Source: Burkholderiales bacterium (lineage in GTDB: Bacteria > Pseudomonadota > Gammaproteobacteria > Burkholderiales > Ga0077523). Taken from it: a DNA stretch of 37,601 bases. The stretch is taken from contig JAIEQG010000130.1 in assembly GCA_019747905.1 (NCBI GenBank), positions 1 to 37,601 on the forward strand. The letters run 5' to 3'. Position 1 is the stretch's first letter; each line of letters starts with the position of its first letter. Position numbers and translations under genes: made by a program. Positions 16,015-25,800 of the stretch are shown here, piece after piece. Below the pieces are notes generated by a model. The model made no database searches and was not told the DNA's origin. It saw only the letters and a list, made by a program, of their open reading frames with translations.

Positions 16015-17280
16015 ATGCCCCACGCCCCCCGCACCCTGCTGCGCCAGATGTTCGACGCAGCCATCGCCTCCGCACTGCCGGACAAGTCACTCCCGCCCTA
16101 CCTGCCGCCCGCACCCAAGGGCCGCACCATCGTCGTCGGGGCCGGCAAGGCGGCCGCCTCCATGGCGAAGGCGGTCGAGGACCATTGGCCCGGCGCCATC
16201 GACGGTCTGGTGGTCACGCGTTACGGACATCACGTCGCCACGAACCGCATCGAAGTGGTGGAGGCGGCCCATCCGGTCCCCGACATGGCAGGCCGCGAGG
16301 CCGCTGAGCGGATCCTCGCGAAGGTGCGCGGCCTGACACCCGATGATCTCGTGCTGTGCCTGATCTCCGGGGGTGGCTCTTCCCTGCTCGCTCTCCCCGC
16401 CGCCGGCCTCACGCTGCACGACAAGCAGGCGGTCAATCGCGCGCTCCTCAAGTCCGGGGCCAACATCACCGAAATGAACTGTGTGCGCAAACACCTCTCG
16501 GCGATCAAGGGCGGCAGGCTGGCAGCGGCCGCGGCGCCGGCGCGCGTGGTAACGCTCACCATTTCCGACGTGCCGGGCGACGATCCGGCCGTGATCGCAT
16601 CGGGCCCCACCGTGGCCGACTCGACCACTTATGCCGATGCGCTGGCCGTGCTCTCGAAGTACGGCATCACCGAACCGGCGAGCGTGCTCGCCCATCTCAA
16701 GGCTGGTCACGACGAGACGCCAAAGCCCGGCGACCCGCGCCTCGCCTATTGCGAAACGCACATGATCGCCACGCCGCAGATGGCGCTCGAGGCTGCCGCG
16801 AAGGTGGCACGTGATGCCGGCTACGCGCCGCTGATTCTGGGCGATGCCATCGAGGGCGAATCGCGGGACGTGGCGATGGTGCACGCCGGCATTGCTCGCC
16901 AGGTGTTGCGCCACGGCCAACCGATCAAGGCGCCTTGCGTGATCCTGTCCGGCGGCGAGACTACCGTTACCATACGCGGCAAGGGCCGCGGCGGCCGCAA
17001 TGTGGAGTTCCTGTTGGCACTCGCCGTCGCACTCGGCGGCACCGAAAAGGTCTACGCACTCGCGGGCGATACCGACGGCATCGACGGCGCGGAGGAAACG
17101 GCGGGTGCCATCGTCACGCCCGACACCATCGCCCGGGCGGCCGCCCGCGGTGTGGACGCCAAGGCAGCACTCGCCGACAATGACGGGCATGGCTTCTTCG
17201 AAGCGCTCGGCGACGGTGTGGTGACCGGCCCGACGCTCACCAACGTGAACGACTTCCGGGCCATCCTGATAGACCACTAG
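16015..17280 (+). CDS. ttuD: Glycerate 2-kinase, type II with MOFRL domain (TtuD/GckA-like)
   Basis: This 421-residue enzyme starts at ATG 16015 (MPHAPRTLLRQMFDAAI); the longer open frame begins in the repeat. The N-terminal domain carries IVVGAGKAAASMAKA, LISGGGSSLLALPA and NITEMNCVRKHLSAIKGG, and the C-terminal MOFRL domain ILSGGETTV, GRGGRNVEFLLALA and AGDTDGIDG, all standard for ATP-dependent glycerate 2-kinases. In this context it would complete the glycerate pathway by making 2-phosphoglycerate. The same family has often been labelled hydroxypyruvate reductase TtuD; kinase activity is the better-founded assignment. A single ribosome site is not obvious, and a weak TAAACT -10-like box stands just after the repeat. 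Confidence 0.92.
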   Translation: MPHAPRTLLRQMFDAAIASALPDKSLPPYLPPAPKGRTIVVGAGKAAASMAKAVEDHWPGAIDGLVVTRYGHHVATNRIEVVEAAHPVPDMAGREAAERILAKVRGLTPDDLVLCLISGGGSSLLALPAAGLTLHDKQAVNRALLKSGANITEMNCVRKHLSAIKGGRLAAAAAPARVVTLTISDVPGDDPAVIASGPTVADSTTYADALAVLSKYGITEPASVLAHLKAGHDETPKPGDPRLAYCETHMIATPQMALEAAAKVARDAGYAPLILGDAIEGESRDVAMVHAGIARQVLRHGQPIKAPCVILSGGETTVTIRGKGRGGRNVEFLLALAVALGGTEKVYALAGDTDGIDGAEETAGAIVTPDTIARAAARGVDAKAALADNDGHGFFEALGDGVVTGPTLTNVNDFRAILIDH

Positions 17281-17310
17281 AATGAAACAGCCCGCACGCT
17301 CTTTTCGTTC

Positions 17311-17355
17311 GCTGCCCCCCGAGGGGGCGCGTCAGTGCCTTGGGGCGGCCCGGCG
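17311..17355. repeat. REP-like hairpin element of a second type
   Basis: GCCCCC, CGA, GGGGGC (17314-17328) is followed by GCGTCAGTGCC and then TTGGGGCGGCCCGGCGG. It differs from the main repeat family in the window. I recall the C6-GAG-G5 stem with a trailing GGGGCGGCCCGGCGG as common in Burkholderiales intergenic DNA, but could not check it. It lies between the glycerate kinase and glcD genes. Confidence 0.55.
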
Positions 17356-17444
17356 GCAACCATCTCGATGCTTGGTAGCAGACGGCCCTTGCGCCCCGGC
17401 TGTGCCGGCCGCTGGCCCATCACGATTGCGAGCATCGCACTGAC

Positions 17445-18941
17445 ATGGGCAAACCCGAACTGCTGGACCCCACACCCGATGCCCTCGTCGATCGCGACGA
17501 ACTGGTGCGCCGCCTGCTCGCCGGCCTGCCACGGCATTGCGTACTGGCCTCCCGCGAGGAACTGAAGCCCTACGAGTGCGACGGTCTCGCGGCGTACCGC
17601 GAAGTGCCGCTCGCCGTCGCATTGCCGGAGAACGAGGCGCAGGTGCGTCATGTGTTGCGTACCTGCAATGACGCACGCGTACCCGTGGTGGCGCGCGGTG
17701 CCGGGACCGGTCTCTCCGGCGGCGCCCTGCCCCACCCGCGCGGAGTCACGCTCGGACTGTCGAAGATGAAGTCGATCGTCTCGATCGACCCGCTGGCCCG
17801 CACCGCGATCGTCCAGCCTGGTGTGCGCAATCTCGCGATCTCCGAGGCCGTTGCGCAGTACGGCCTCTACTACGCACCCGATCCGTCCAGCCAGATCGCC
17901 TGTTCGATCGGCGGCAATATCGCCGAGAACTCCGGCGGTGTGCATTGCCTCAAGTACGGTCTCACGGTGCACAATGTGCTGAAGCTGCGCTTCATCACCA
18001 TCGACGGCGAAGCACTCGAACTGGGCGGCGAAGGGCTCGATGCCGCGGGCCTGGATCTCATGGCGCTCGCCATCGGATCCGAAGGGCTGCTCGGTGTCGT
18101 CACCGAGATCACCGTGAAGCTGTTGCCCAAGCCGCAGCTCGCGCGCGTGGTGCTCGCCGCGTTCGACTCGCTCGAGAAAGCGGGCGAAGCGGTGGCCAAC
18201 GTCATCGCCGCAGGCATCATCCCCGCGGGTCTCGAGATGATGGACAAGCTCGCCACGGGTGCGGTCGAACAGTTCGTGCGCGCCGGCTATCCGCTCGATG
18301 CGGAAGCGATCCTGCTGTGCGAATCCGACGGTACGCCAGAAGAGGTCGCTGAAGAGATCGAGCGCATGAGCGAGGTGCTGCGTTCGAGCGGCGCCACCGA
18401 GATCCGGCTGTCGAAGGATGAAGCGGAACGGCTCAAGTTCTGGTCCGGTCGCAAGTCCGCATTCCCGGCCGTGGGGCGCCTGATGCCCGACTACTTCTGC
18501 ATGGACGGCACGATCCCGAAGCGCCAGCTGGGCAAGGTGCTGCGCGGCATCGAGGCGCTGTCGAAGGAGTTCGGGCTCCAGTGCCCGAACGTGTTCCATG
18601 CCGGCGACGGCAACCTGCATCCGCTCATCATGTTCGATGCGAACGTCCCGGGACAGCAGGACATCGCCGTGCGCTTCGGCGCGAAGATCCTCGAGCTGTG
18701 CGTGGAAGTCGGCGGCACCATCACCGGCGAGCACGGTGTCGGCATCGAGAAGATCGACCAGATGTGCGTGCAGTTCCGTCCCGCCGAACTAGAAACCTTC
18801 CATGCGGTGAAGAGCGCTTTCGATCCGATGCGCCTGCTCAACCCGGGCAAGGCCGTGCCGACGCTGCAGCGCTGCGCGGAAATGGGTTCCATGCACGTGC
18901 ATCGCGGGCAGGAGAAGTTCGCGCACCTGCCGCGGTTCTGA
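17445..18941 (+). CDS. glcD: Glycolate oxidase FAD-linked subunit GlcD
   Basis: This 498-residue protein (E. coli GlcD has 499) is the catalytic flavoprotein of glycolate oxidase, which oxidises glycolate to glyoxylate and passes electrons to the respiratory chain. The FAD_binding_4 domain shows VPVVARGAGTGLSGGALPH and SSQIACSIGGNIAENSGGVH, and the C-terminal oxidase domain NVFHAGDGNLHPLIMFD and GGTITGEHGVGIEK, with the expected catalytic-site histidines. The start is ATG 17445; there is no strong ribosome site. glcE begins 5 bases after its stop and glcF follows, so the three form an operon. Confidence 0.96.
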   Translation: MGKPELLDPTPDALVDRDELVRRLLAGLPRHCVLASREELKPYECDGLAAYREVPLAVALPENEAQVRHVLRTCNDARVPVVARGAGTGLSGGALPHPRGVTLGLSKMKSIVSIDPLARTAIVQPGVRNLAISEAVAQYGLYYAPDPSSQIACSIGGNIAENSGGVHCLKYGLTVHNVLKLRFITIDGEALELGGEGLDAAGLDLMALAIGSEGLLGVVTEITVKLLPKPQLARVVLAAFDSLEKAGEAVANVIAAGIIPAGLEMMDKLATGAVEQFVRAGYPLDAEAILLCESDGTPEEVAEEIERMSEVLRSSGATEIRLSKDEAERLKFWSGRKSAFPAVGRLMPDYFCMDGTIPKRQLGKVLRGIEALSKEFGLQCPNVFHAGDGNLHPLIMFDANVPGQQDIAVRFGAKILELCVEVGGTITGEHGVGIEKIDQMCVQFRPAELETFHAVKSAFDPMRLLNPGKAVPTLQRCAEMGSMHVHRGQEKFAHLPRF

Positions 18942-18946
18942 CCGAA

Positions 18947-19990
18947 GTGATCGAAGCGTTCGCAGACACGATCCGTCGCGCCGCGGCCGACGGCAAGACC
19001 CTTCGCATCCGCGGCGGCGGCAGCAAGGATTTCTACGGCGTCGCGCTGGAAGGCGACGTACTCGACACGGGCAGCCATGCCGGCATCGTCGATTACGATC
19101 CCTCCGAGCTGGTCATCACCGTACGCAGCGGCACACCGCTCACGGAAGTCGAGAGCAAGCTCGCCGAATGCGGGCAGATGCTCGCCTTCGAGCCGCCGCA
19201 CTTCGGTGCCGGCTCCACCATCGGCGGCGCGGTTGCCAGCGGATTCTCGGGCCCGCGGCGTGCCGCGGCCGGGTCTGCGCGCGACTTCGTCCTGGGCGCC
19301 CGCGTACTGGACGCCACCGGACGCGACCTGTCCTTCGGCGGCCAGGTCATGAAGAACGTCGCCGGCTACGACCTCTCGCGCTTCATCGCCGGGTCCTTCG
19401 GCACCCTCGCGCTGATTACCGAACTGTCCCTCAAGGTGCTGCCCCGGCCGGTGGCGGAAGCGACGTTGTGCTTCGAGATGGACGAGACGCAAGCGATCGA
19501 CGCGATGAATCGGTGGGCCGGACAGCCGCTGCCGTTGTCGGCCACCTGTTTCGTCGACGGCATATTGTGGGTCCGACTGTCCGGTGCCCAGGCTGCTGTC
19601 GATGCGGCGTTGCAGAAACTCGGCGGCGAGCAACCGCCCGAACGTACCGCCTTCTGGACCTCCCTGCGGAACCAATCGCTGCCGATCTTCGCGACCGCGT
19701 CGACGCTCTGGCGCCTGTCCATACGGTCCACGGTCGGGCCGCTCGATCTGGGGCCGCAGTTGATCGAATGGAACGGCGCGCTGCGCTGGATCGCGGCCGA
19801 CCTTGATCCGGAAAGCGTACATCGGGCTGCGCAGACGGCTGGTGGACACGCCACCCTCTACCGCGGCGGCGCGAAAGCTGCTGGCATCCAGCGCCTCGCC
19901 CCGCCCGTCCTGGCGCTGCATCAGCGCCTCAAGCGCGCCCTCGATCCGCAAGGCGTGTTCGGGCGGCACCGCATTCATCCGGAGTTTTAG
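18947..19990 (+). CDS. glcE: Glycolate oxidase subunit GlcE
   Basis: This 347-residue subunit (E. coli GlcE has 350) carries a second FAD-type domain: KTLRIRGGGSKDFYG, IVDYDPSELVITVRSGTPL, GAGSTIGGAVASGFSGPRR and GQVMKNVAGYDLSRFIAG. GTG 18947 (VIEAFADTIRRA) is the best start, since no ATG exists between the glcD stop and the first conserved residues. The frame extends upstream into glcD but this is overlap without meaning. The stop codon shares its last base with the GTG start of glcF (TAGTG), so translation is coupled. It functions only in complex with GlcD and GlcF. Confidence 0.94.
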   Translation: MIEAFADTIRRAAADGKTLRIRGGGSKDFYGVALEGDVLDTGSHAGIVDYDPSELVITVRSGTPLTEVESKLAECGQMLAFEPPHFGAGSTIGGAVASGFSGPRRAAAGSARDFVLGARVLDATGRDLSFGGQVMKNVAGYDLSRFIAGSFGTLALITELSLKVLPRPVAEATLCFEMDETQAIDAMNRWAGQPLPLSATCFVDGILWVRLSGAQAAVDAALQKLGGEQPPERTAFWTSLRNQSLPIFATASTLWRLSIRSTVGPLDLGPQLIEWNGALRWIAADLDPESVHRAAQTAGGHATLYRGGAKAAGIQRLAPPVLALHQRLKRALDPQGVFGRHRIHPEF

Positions 19991-21234
19991 TGGAAACCCA
20001 TCTGGCGGACTTCATCAAGAACACACCGGAGGGCAAGGAAGCCGACGAGATCCTTCGACGCTGTGTCCACTGCGGTTTCTGCACCGCGACCTGTCCGACG
20101 TACCAGTTGCTCGGCGACGAACTCGACGGCCCGCGCGGTCGCATCTACCTCATCAAGCAGGTGCTGGAAGGCACGCCGGCGACGGCCAAGACGCAGTTGC
20201 ACCTCGATCGCTGCCTCACCTGTCGGTCCTGCGAAACCACCTGCCCGTCGGGTGTGGAGTACGGCAAGCTCGTGGACATCGGGCGCAAGGTGGTGGAGGA
20301 CCAGGTGGGCCGCAGTCCCGCCGAGGGACTCAAGCGCAAGGCGCTTTCGGTCGGCCTGCCCAACGCTGCGCTGTTCGGCACGGCTCTCGCTGCCGGGCGC
20401 GCCGTCAGCAGCATCCTGCCCGCGGCACTGCGCAAGAAGATCCCGCCCGCGCAGGCGGCGTCACCATGGCCCGCTGCGCGGCACGCTCGTCGCTGGGTCG
20501 TGCTGGACGGTTGCGTGCAGCCCGCGCTCGCACCCAATATCAACGCCGCCGCCGCGCGCGTACTCGATCGCATCGGCATTTCACTGGTGAAGGCCGACCG
20601 TGCCGGCTGTTGCGGCGCCGTGGCATTTCACCTCAACTACCAGGACGAAGGGCGCGAGGCCATGCGCCGCAACGTCGATGCGTGGCTGCCGCTGCTGGAC
20701 AGCGGCACCGAGGCCATCGTGATGACGGCGAGCGGTTGCGGCTCCACCGTCAAGGAATACGCGCACCACCTCGCCAACGACAGCACCTATGCAGCTCGCG
20801 CCGAGCGCGTGTCGAAGGCGACGAAGGACCTGTGCGAACTGCTCGGTGCGGAATCCGCTCGACTCACGCCGCTGCTGGAAGCGGCGACAAAGGGCAAGCC
20901 CCGGCGCAAGCTCGCCTATCACTCACCCTGCTCGCTGCAGCATGGTCAGCAAGTTCGCGGTCACGCGGAATCACTGCTCACTGCGGCCGGGTTCGATCTC
21001 ACGTACGTGCCGGACGGTCACCTGTGCTGCGGTTCGGCGGGCACGTACTCGCTGCTGCAACCTCAGCTGTCGCAGCAACTGCTCTCGAACAAGGTGAAGG
21101 CGCTGGAAAGCGGCGCTCCATCGGGCATCGCAACCGCGAACATCGGCTGTCTCACGCACATCCAGTCCGGCTCCACGACAGCGGTGCGGCACTGGATCGA
21201 GTGGATCGACAGCTTGCTCGCCGAGACCCGGTAG
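19990..21234 (+). CDS. glcF: Glycolate oxidase iron-sulfur subunit GlcF
   Basis: This 414-residue protein (E. coli GlcF has 407) carries two [4Fe-4S] ferredoxin motifs, C25-x2-C28-x2-C31-x3-C35 and C75-x2-C78-x2-C81-x3-C85, then two cysteine-rich CCG domains (DRAGCCGAVAFHLNY and DGHLCCGSAGTYSLL). Start GTG 19990 overlaps the glcE stop by one base and has GGAG 5 bases before it. It takes electrons from GlcD towards quinone. It ends the plus-strand block; its stop is 7 bases from the convergent histidine kinase stop. Confidence 0.96.
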   Translation: METHLADFIKNTPEGKEADEILRRCVHCGFCTATCPTYQLLGDELDGPRGRIYLIKQVLEGTPATAKTQLHLDRCLTCRSCETTCPSGVEYGKLVDIGRKVVEDQVGRSPAEGLKRKALSVGLPNAALFGTALAAGRAVSSILPAALRKKIPPAQAASPWPAARHARRWVVLDGCVQPALAPNINAAAARVLDRIGISLVKADRAGCCGAVAFHLNYQDEGREAMRRNVDAWLPLLDSGTEAIVMTASGCGSTVKEYAHHLANDSTYAARAERVSKATKDLCELLGAESARLTPLLEAATKGKPRRKLAYHSPCSLQHGQQVRGHAESLLTAAGFDLTYVPDGHLCCGSAGTYSLLQPQLSQQLLSNKVKALESGAPSGIATANIGCLTHIQSGSTTAVRHWIEWIDSLLAETR

Positions 21235-21241
21235 CGATCGT

Positions 21242-22702
21242 TCAGGCCTCCGCAGTCTCGCCGTGCTGCCGGATCGGCAACACGATCCGGAACGTCGATC
21301 CCCGACCCACGACGCTTTCGACTTCGAAGCGCCCGCCATGCCGGCGCACGATTCCATAAGAGACCGAAAGCCCCAGCCCAGTGCCGACCCCCACCGGCTT
21401 GGTCGTGAAGAACGGGGCGAAGACGCGCGTCAGGTTCTCGGGGGGGATGCCGCAGCCCGTGTCGATCACTTCGACCCAGACCTCGGCCTCGCCCAATCCG
21501 GTGCGCAGCGTGATTTCACCCTGACCGTCGATTGCCTGGGCTGCGTTGACCAGGAGGTTCACGAACACCTGATTGAGCTGGGACGGCAGACACTGGATTT
21601 CGGGAATTTCTCCGTACTGCTTCGATACCGTCGCATGGTGCTTGATGTCGTGATGGACAAATCCGAGTGTCGCGTCGAGACAGTCGTTGAGTTGAGCCCA
21701 TTGCCAGTGTTGCCCGTCGTCCGGACGTGAAAATTCCTTCAGGTCGCGGATGATCTGCTCCACCCGCTCGATCCCGTCGCGCGACTCGCGGACCAGGTCC
21801 AGTGCGTCCCTGCGCACGAGATCGGTATCGATCCGGCCGCGCAGTCGCTCGACTGCATCGTCCCGCGCTTCGGTGCGAGCAGCAGCCTCTTCGTAGGCTG
21901 ACAACAGGGCGAACGTGTCCCTCAGATAGCCATCGAGGGTCCGCAGATTCGAGCTGATGTACCCGATCGGATTGTTGATCTCGTGCGCAACGCCGGCCGC
22001 CAGCAATCCCACCGATGCCAGCTTCTCGGACTGCAGCAGCTGGTTCTGCGCATCCTCGAGACGAATGTTCATCTCGAGGATCGAAGCGTGTTGCTGCAGG
22101 ACTTCCTGATTCAACTGCGACAGGGCCTCGATCCGCCGATGTTGTTCCTGATGCATGCGCGAGTTCTCGACGACGAGCGTCACCAGGTCCACCATGAGCC
22201 GGCCGTGCTCGAGATCGCCTTCGGAATAGGGATGACGGTGCGCCGCCCGTTGAACGCTGAGGACGCCGATGACTGCCGTTCCGACCCTGAGGGGCCAGTA
22301 CAGCATCGATGCTTCGCTGCCTGCGAGAATCGGCAGGGAATGGCGGCCGCGAGTCGTCGCGCGGTGCCCGGCCTTGCGCCCCACCAGCACGGCCAGGCCA
22401 TTGCGCACCACCTGCTGCAGCAACGGGCCTTCGAGGTCGATGCGGCGGCCCTTCTCCGGGCTTGCATCCGTGTTGGCAGCCACGACGAACACCGAAGGTT
22501 GCTGCGGATCGGCAAGCGCCAGCATTCCGGCATCGCCTTGCATGCCCGCGACGAGGTGCCGCAGCGCTGCGGCCAGTACGGGCTCAGCTTCGCCCGACAG
22601 CAATGCTGTCTCGAGAAGCTGACAGAGCGTCCGGATCCACGCGAGCTGCGTCGCGTGATCGTCGTAATAGTTTCCCGCTGGTTCGGTCGAATGAATCGGC
22701 AT
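21242..22702 (-). CDS. GAF-domain sensor histidine kinase
   Basis: The protein has 486 residues from ATG 22702; a TTG at 22717 would add 5 codons, and no ribosome site distinguishes the two. No membrane segment is present, so the kinase is cytoplasmic. Residues about 40-185 form a GAF domain, followed by a coiled coil (about 185-225), the HisKA dimerisation domain with phospho-acceptor His240 in GVAHEINNPIGYISSN, and a HATPase_c domain with NLLVNAAQAI (N box), DTGCGIPPE (G1), FFTTKPVGVGTGLGLS (F and G2). It has no receiver or transmembrane sensor. It is divergent from the REC-PAS-GAF-GGDEF-EAL-REC gene with 184 bases between starts, so the two probably form a pair in which this kinase phosphorylates one or both receivers. 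Confidence 0.9.
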   Translation of the reverse strand: MPIHSTEPAGNYYDDHATQLAWIRTLCQLLETALLSGEAEPVLAAALRHLVAGMQGDAGMLALADPQQPSVFVVAANTDASPEKGRRIDLEGPLLQQVVRNGLAVLVGRKAGHRATTRGRHSLPILAGSEASMLYWPLRVGTAVIGVLSVQRAAHRHPYSEGDLEHGRLMVDLVTLVVENSRMHQEQHRRIEALSQLNQEVLQQHASILEMNIRLEDAQNQLLQSEKLASVGLLAAGVAHEINNPIGYISSNLRTLDGYLRDTFALLSAYEEAAARTEARDDAVERLRGRIDTDLVRRDALDLVRESRDGIERVEQIIRDLKEFSRPDDGQHWQWAQLNDCLDATLGFVHHDIKHHATVSKQYGEIPEIQCLPSQLNQVFVNLLVNAAQAIDGQGEITLRTGLGEAEVWVEVIDTGCGIPPENLTRVFAPFFTTKPVGVGTGLGLSVSYGIVRRHGGRFEVESVVGRGSTFRIVLPIRQHGETAEA

Positions 22703-22886
22703 CGCGTTGTGACGCAATTGGGCTTTAACGATTGAATGCCCGGTTTTCTTGCGCTAGCCTGCATATCGACGTGTTCCGCCCGACCTGAACGGGCAACACT
22801 TGGTAACAACGAAGTGGCCGTCCTAATAACCATAATGTGTCCGAGGACATGAGGATCCCGTTGCCCTCCTTCACCACCCAGCCACG

Positions 22887-25800
22887 ATGACGGGTGATCT
22901 GCGCATACTCCTGCTGGAGGACAACCAGCCCGACGCCGAACTGGCGATCAGGGCGCTCAAGAGCGCAGGGTTCGCTACCTCCGTCATGCGCGTGGAGACC
23001 CGCGTCGAATTCGAAGGGGGTCTCAAGTCCTTCGAGCCGCGTCTCATCATCTCGGACTTCAGCCTGCCCGGCTTCGACGGACTCACCGCGCTCGGCATAG
23101 CGATGTCCATCGCACCGGGCATCCCGTTCATATTCCTGTCGGGCACCATCGGCGAGGAGCGCGCCGTGGAGGCGATGCGCCGCGGCGCCACGGACTACGT
23201 GTTGAAGGACCGCATCGAACGCCTGGTTCCGGTGGTGCGCAGGGCTCTCGAGGAGGCCGAACAACGCCGGGCGCGGCTCGAAGCGGAGAAGGAACTCGCC
23301 GCAACCAAGGAACGGCTGGACGGCATCCTGGGTTCGCTCGCGGATATCGTCTGGTCGAAGTCGGGCCTCCCCCCACGCCTCGTGTATCTCAATCAGGCCG
23401 TCGAAGACATATGCCAGCGCCAGTCCAAGGACTTCTTCACCGATGCCGGCCTGTGGCTCGAGATCGTCCATCCGGACGATAGGGCACGCGTCGCAGCGCT
23501 ATGGAAGCGGGCGCTCGAAGGCGCAGCGTTCGACGTCGAGTACCGCATCGTGCGCAAGGACGGCGAACTGCGCTGGTTGCATGACCGTGCGACACCGGTG
23601 CACGACACCGCAGGCAGAATCATCCGGTTCGACGGTCTCGCACGCGACATCACCGAGACCAAGCTGCAGGCCGAAAAGATCGCGCGGTTGAGCCGCATTC
23701 GCGAAGTGTTGAGCAGCATCAATTCGGCGATGCTGCGCGCCACCGACGAGGCGACTCTCTACCGCGAGGCCTGCAGGATCGCCGTCGAATCGGGGCACTT
23801 TCGCCTGGCCTGGGTCGGAGTCCCGACGCCCGATCGCACCCGTGTGCGACCGATCGTGTCGGTCGGGCACGACGATGGCTATCTCGATGAGGTATCGAGG
23901 AGCCTGGACGACCAGACGGAAGACCCCGGTGCCGGCCTGCGGGCCTTGCGCAGCGGTGTTCCGTTCGTCTCGAACGACATCGCCAACGACCCCGCAGTCC
24001 GCTTCAAGGCCCAGGCGCTCGAACGCGGCTATCGGTCGCTGGTGGCACTGCCGCTCATCGTCGAGAACCAGCCCACGGCCATCCTCGTCCTGTGCGGCGC
24101 CGAAACGAACATCTTCGACCAGGAGGAGATCGCGCTTCTCAAGGAGCTGTCGAGCGACATCGCCTTCGCACTCGACTCGCTGGCGAAGGAGCGCAAGGTC
24201 CACTACCTGGCCTACTACGACGGCATCACAGGCTTGAGCAACCGGCAGTTGCTGAGCGTGCGCCTGGAACAGGAACTGGCACACGACCGCCGTTTCGAGA
24301 TCCCGCTTACCGTCGCATTCATCGATCTGGACAATTTCAAGGTCATCAATGACAGCCTCGGGCACGGCACCGGCGACCGCATCATCCGGCTCATCGGCGA
24401 ACGCATACGGGAATGCGCTTCGCCGGACGACATCGTTGCCCGGTACGGCGGCGACGAGTTCGTGGTGGTGACCTCCGAATCCGCCGACGTGGCGAACGGC
24501 ACGGGCCTGTGCCAACGCCTGCTCGCGGCGGTGTCCGAGCCGATGCACCTGGACGATCGCACGTTTCACGTGACCTGCAGCGTGGGTGCCAGCGTCTTCC
24601 CCCAGGACGGCAAGGATGCGGAGACACTGCTGCGCAACGCCGACGCTGCCATGCATCGCGCTAAGGAACTGGGTCGCAACCAGTTCCACTACTACGCGGA
24701 GGAGATGAACGCGGTCGCCACGGAGCATCTCGAGATGGATGCCCACCTCCGCCGTGCCCTGGAGAATCGCGAGTTCGCCCTGCACTACCAGCCCAAGGTC
24801 AACATCGCCGACGGCACCATCGGCGGGTTCGAGGCGCTGCTGCGCTGGACCCACCCGACCGAAGGCCCCATCTCGCCGGCGAAGTTCGTCCCCATCCTCG
24901 AGAGCAATGGGCTGATCGCCGCCGTCGGGGAATGGGTCCTGAGAACCGTCTGCGCCCAGATCGCAGACTGGATCGGTGCTCGGCTCGACCCCGTTCCCAT
25001 CGCCGTCAACGTGTCCACACGCCAATTGCTGTCGGCGGCCATGAGCCGGCGGGTAATGGACATCGTGCGCGAATACGACACTCCGCCGAACCTGATCGAG
25101 ATCGAGATCACCGAGACGGTGTTGATGCAGAACGACAGCATCGCGATCGCGTCGTTGCGCGAGTTGCAGTCTGCCGGCATCCGGATCTCGATCGACGACT
25201 TCGGGACCGGCTACTCGAGCCTCGCGTACCTGCGTCGCCTGCCGCTCGATACGCTGAAGGTCGATCGGTCCTTCATCAAGGACGTCACGAAGAACCCGGA
25301 AGCCGCGCTGATCACCCGTGCCGTCGTCTCCATGGCGCACAGCCTCAACCTGAAGGTGGTGGCGGAAGGCGTCGAGACGTTCACCCAGCTTGCCTTCCTC
25401 TCGTCCATCGGCTGCGACGAGATCCAGGGCTACTATTTTTCACGCCCCGAGCCGTCGGAAACCTGTACGCGTTATCTGAGCGAGCGCCATCGGATGGATG
25501 TCAGCATGCTGAATCGTCCCGACGGAGCCCCGACCTTGCTCTTCGTCGACGACGAACAGAATGTCCGCGCAGCGCTGACGCGGCTGTTGCGACCAGACGG
25601 CTATCGCATCCTGTCGGCCGAATCGGCCGAGCGCGGCCTCGAACTGCTCGCAACCAATGCAGTGGATCTGGTGATCGCCGACCAGCGCATGCCGGGCACG
25701 GGGGGGGTCGAGTTCCTGAGCCGCGTGAAGGACCTCTACCCCGATACGGTGCGCATCGTGCTGTCGGGATACGCGGACCTGAAGAGCGTGACCGACGCCA

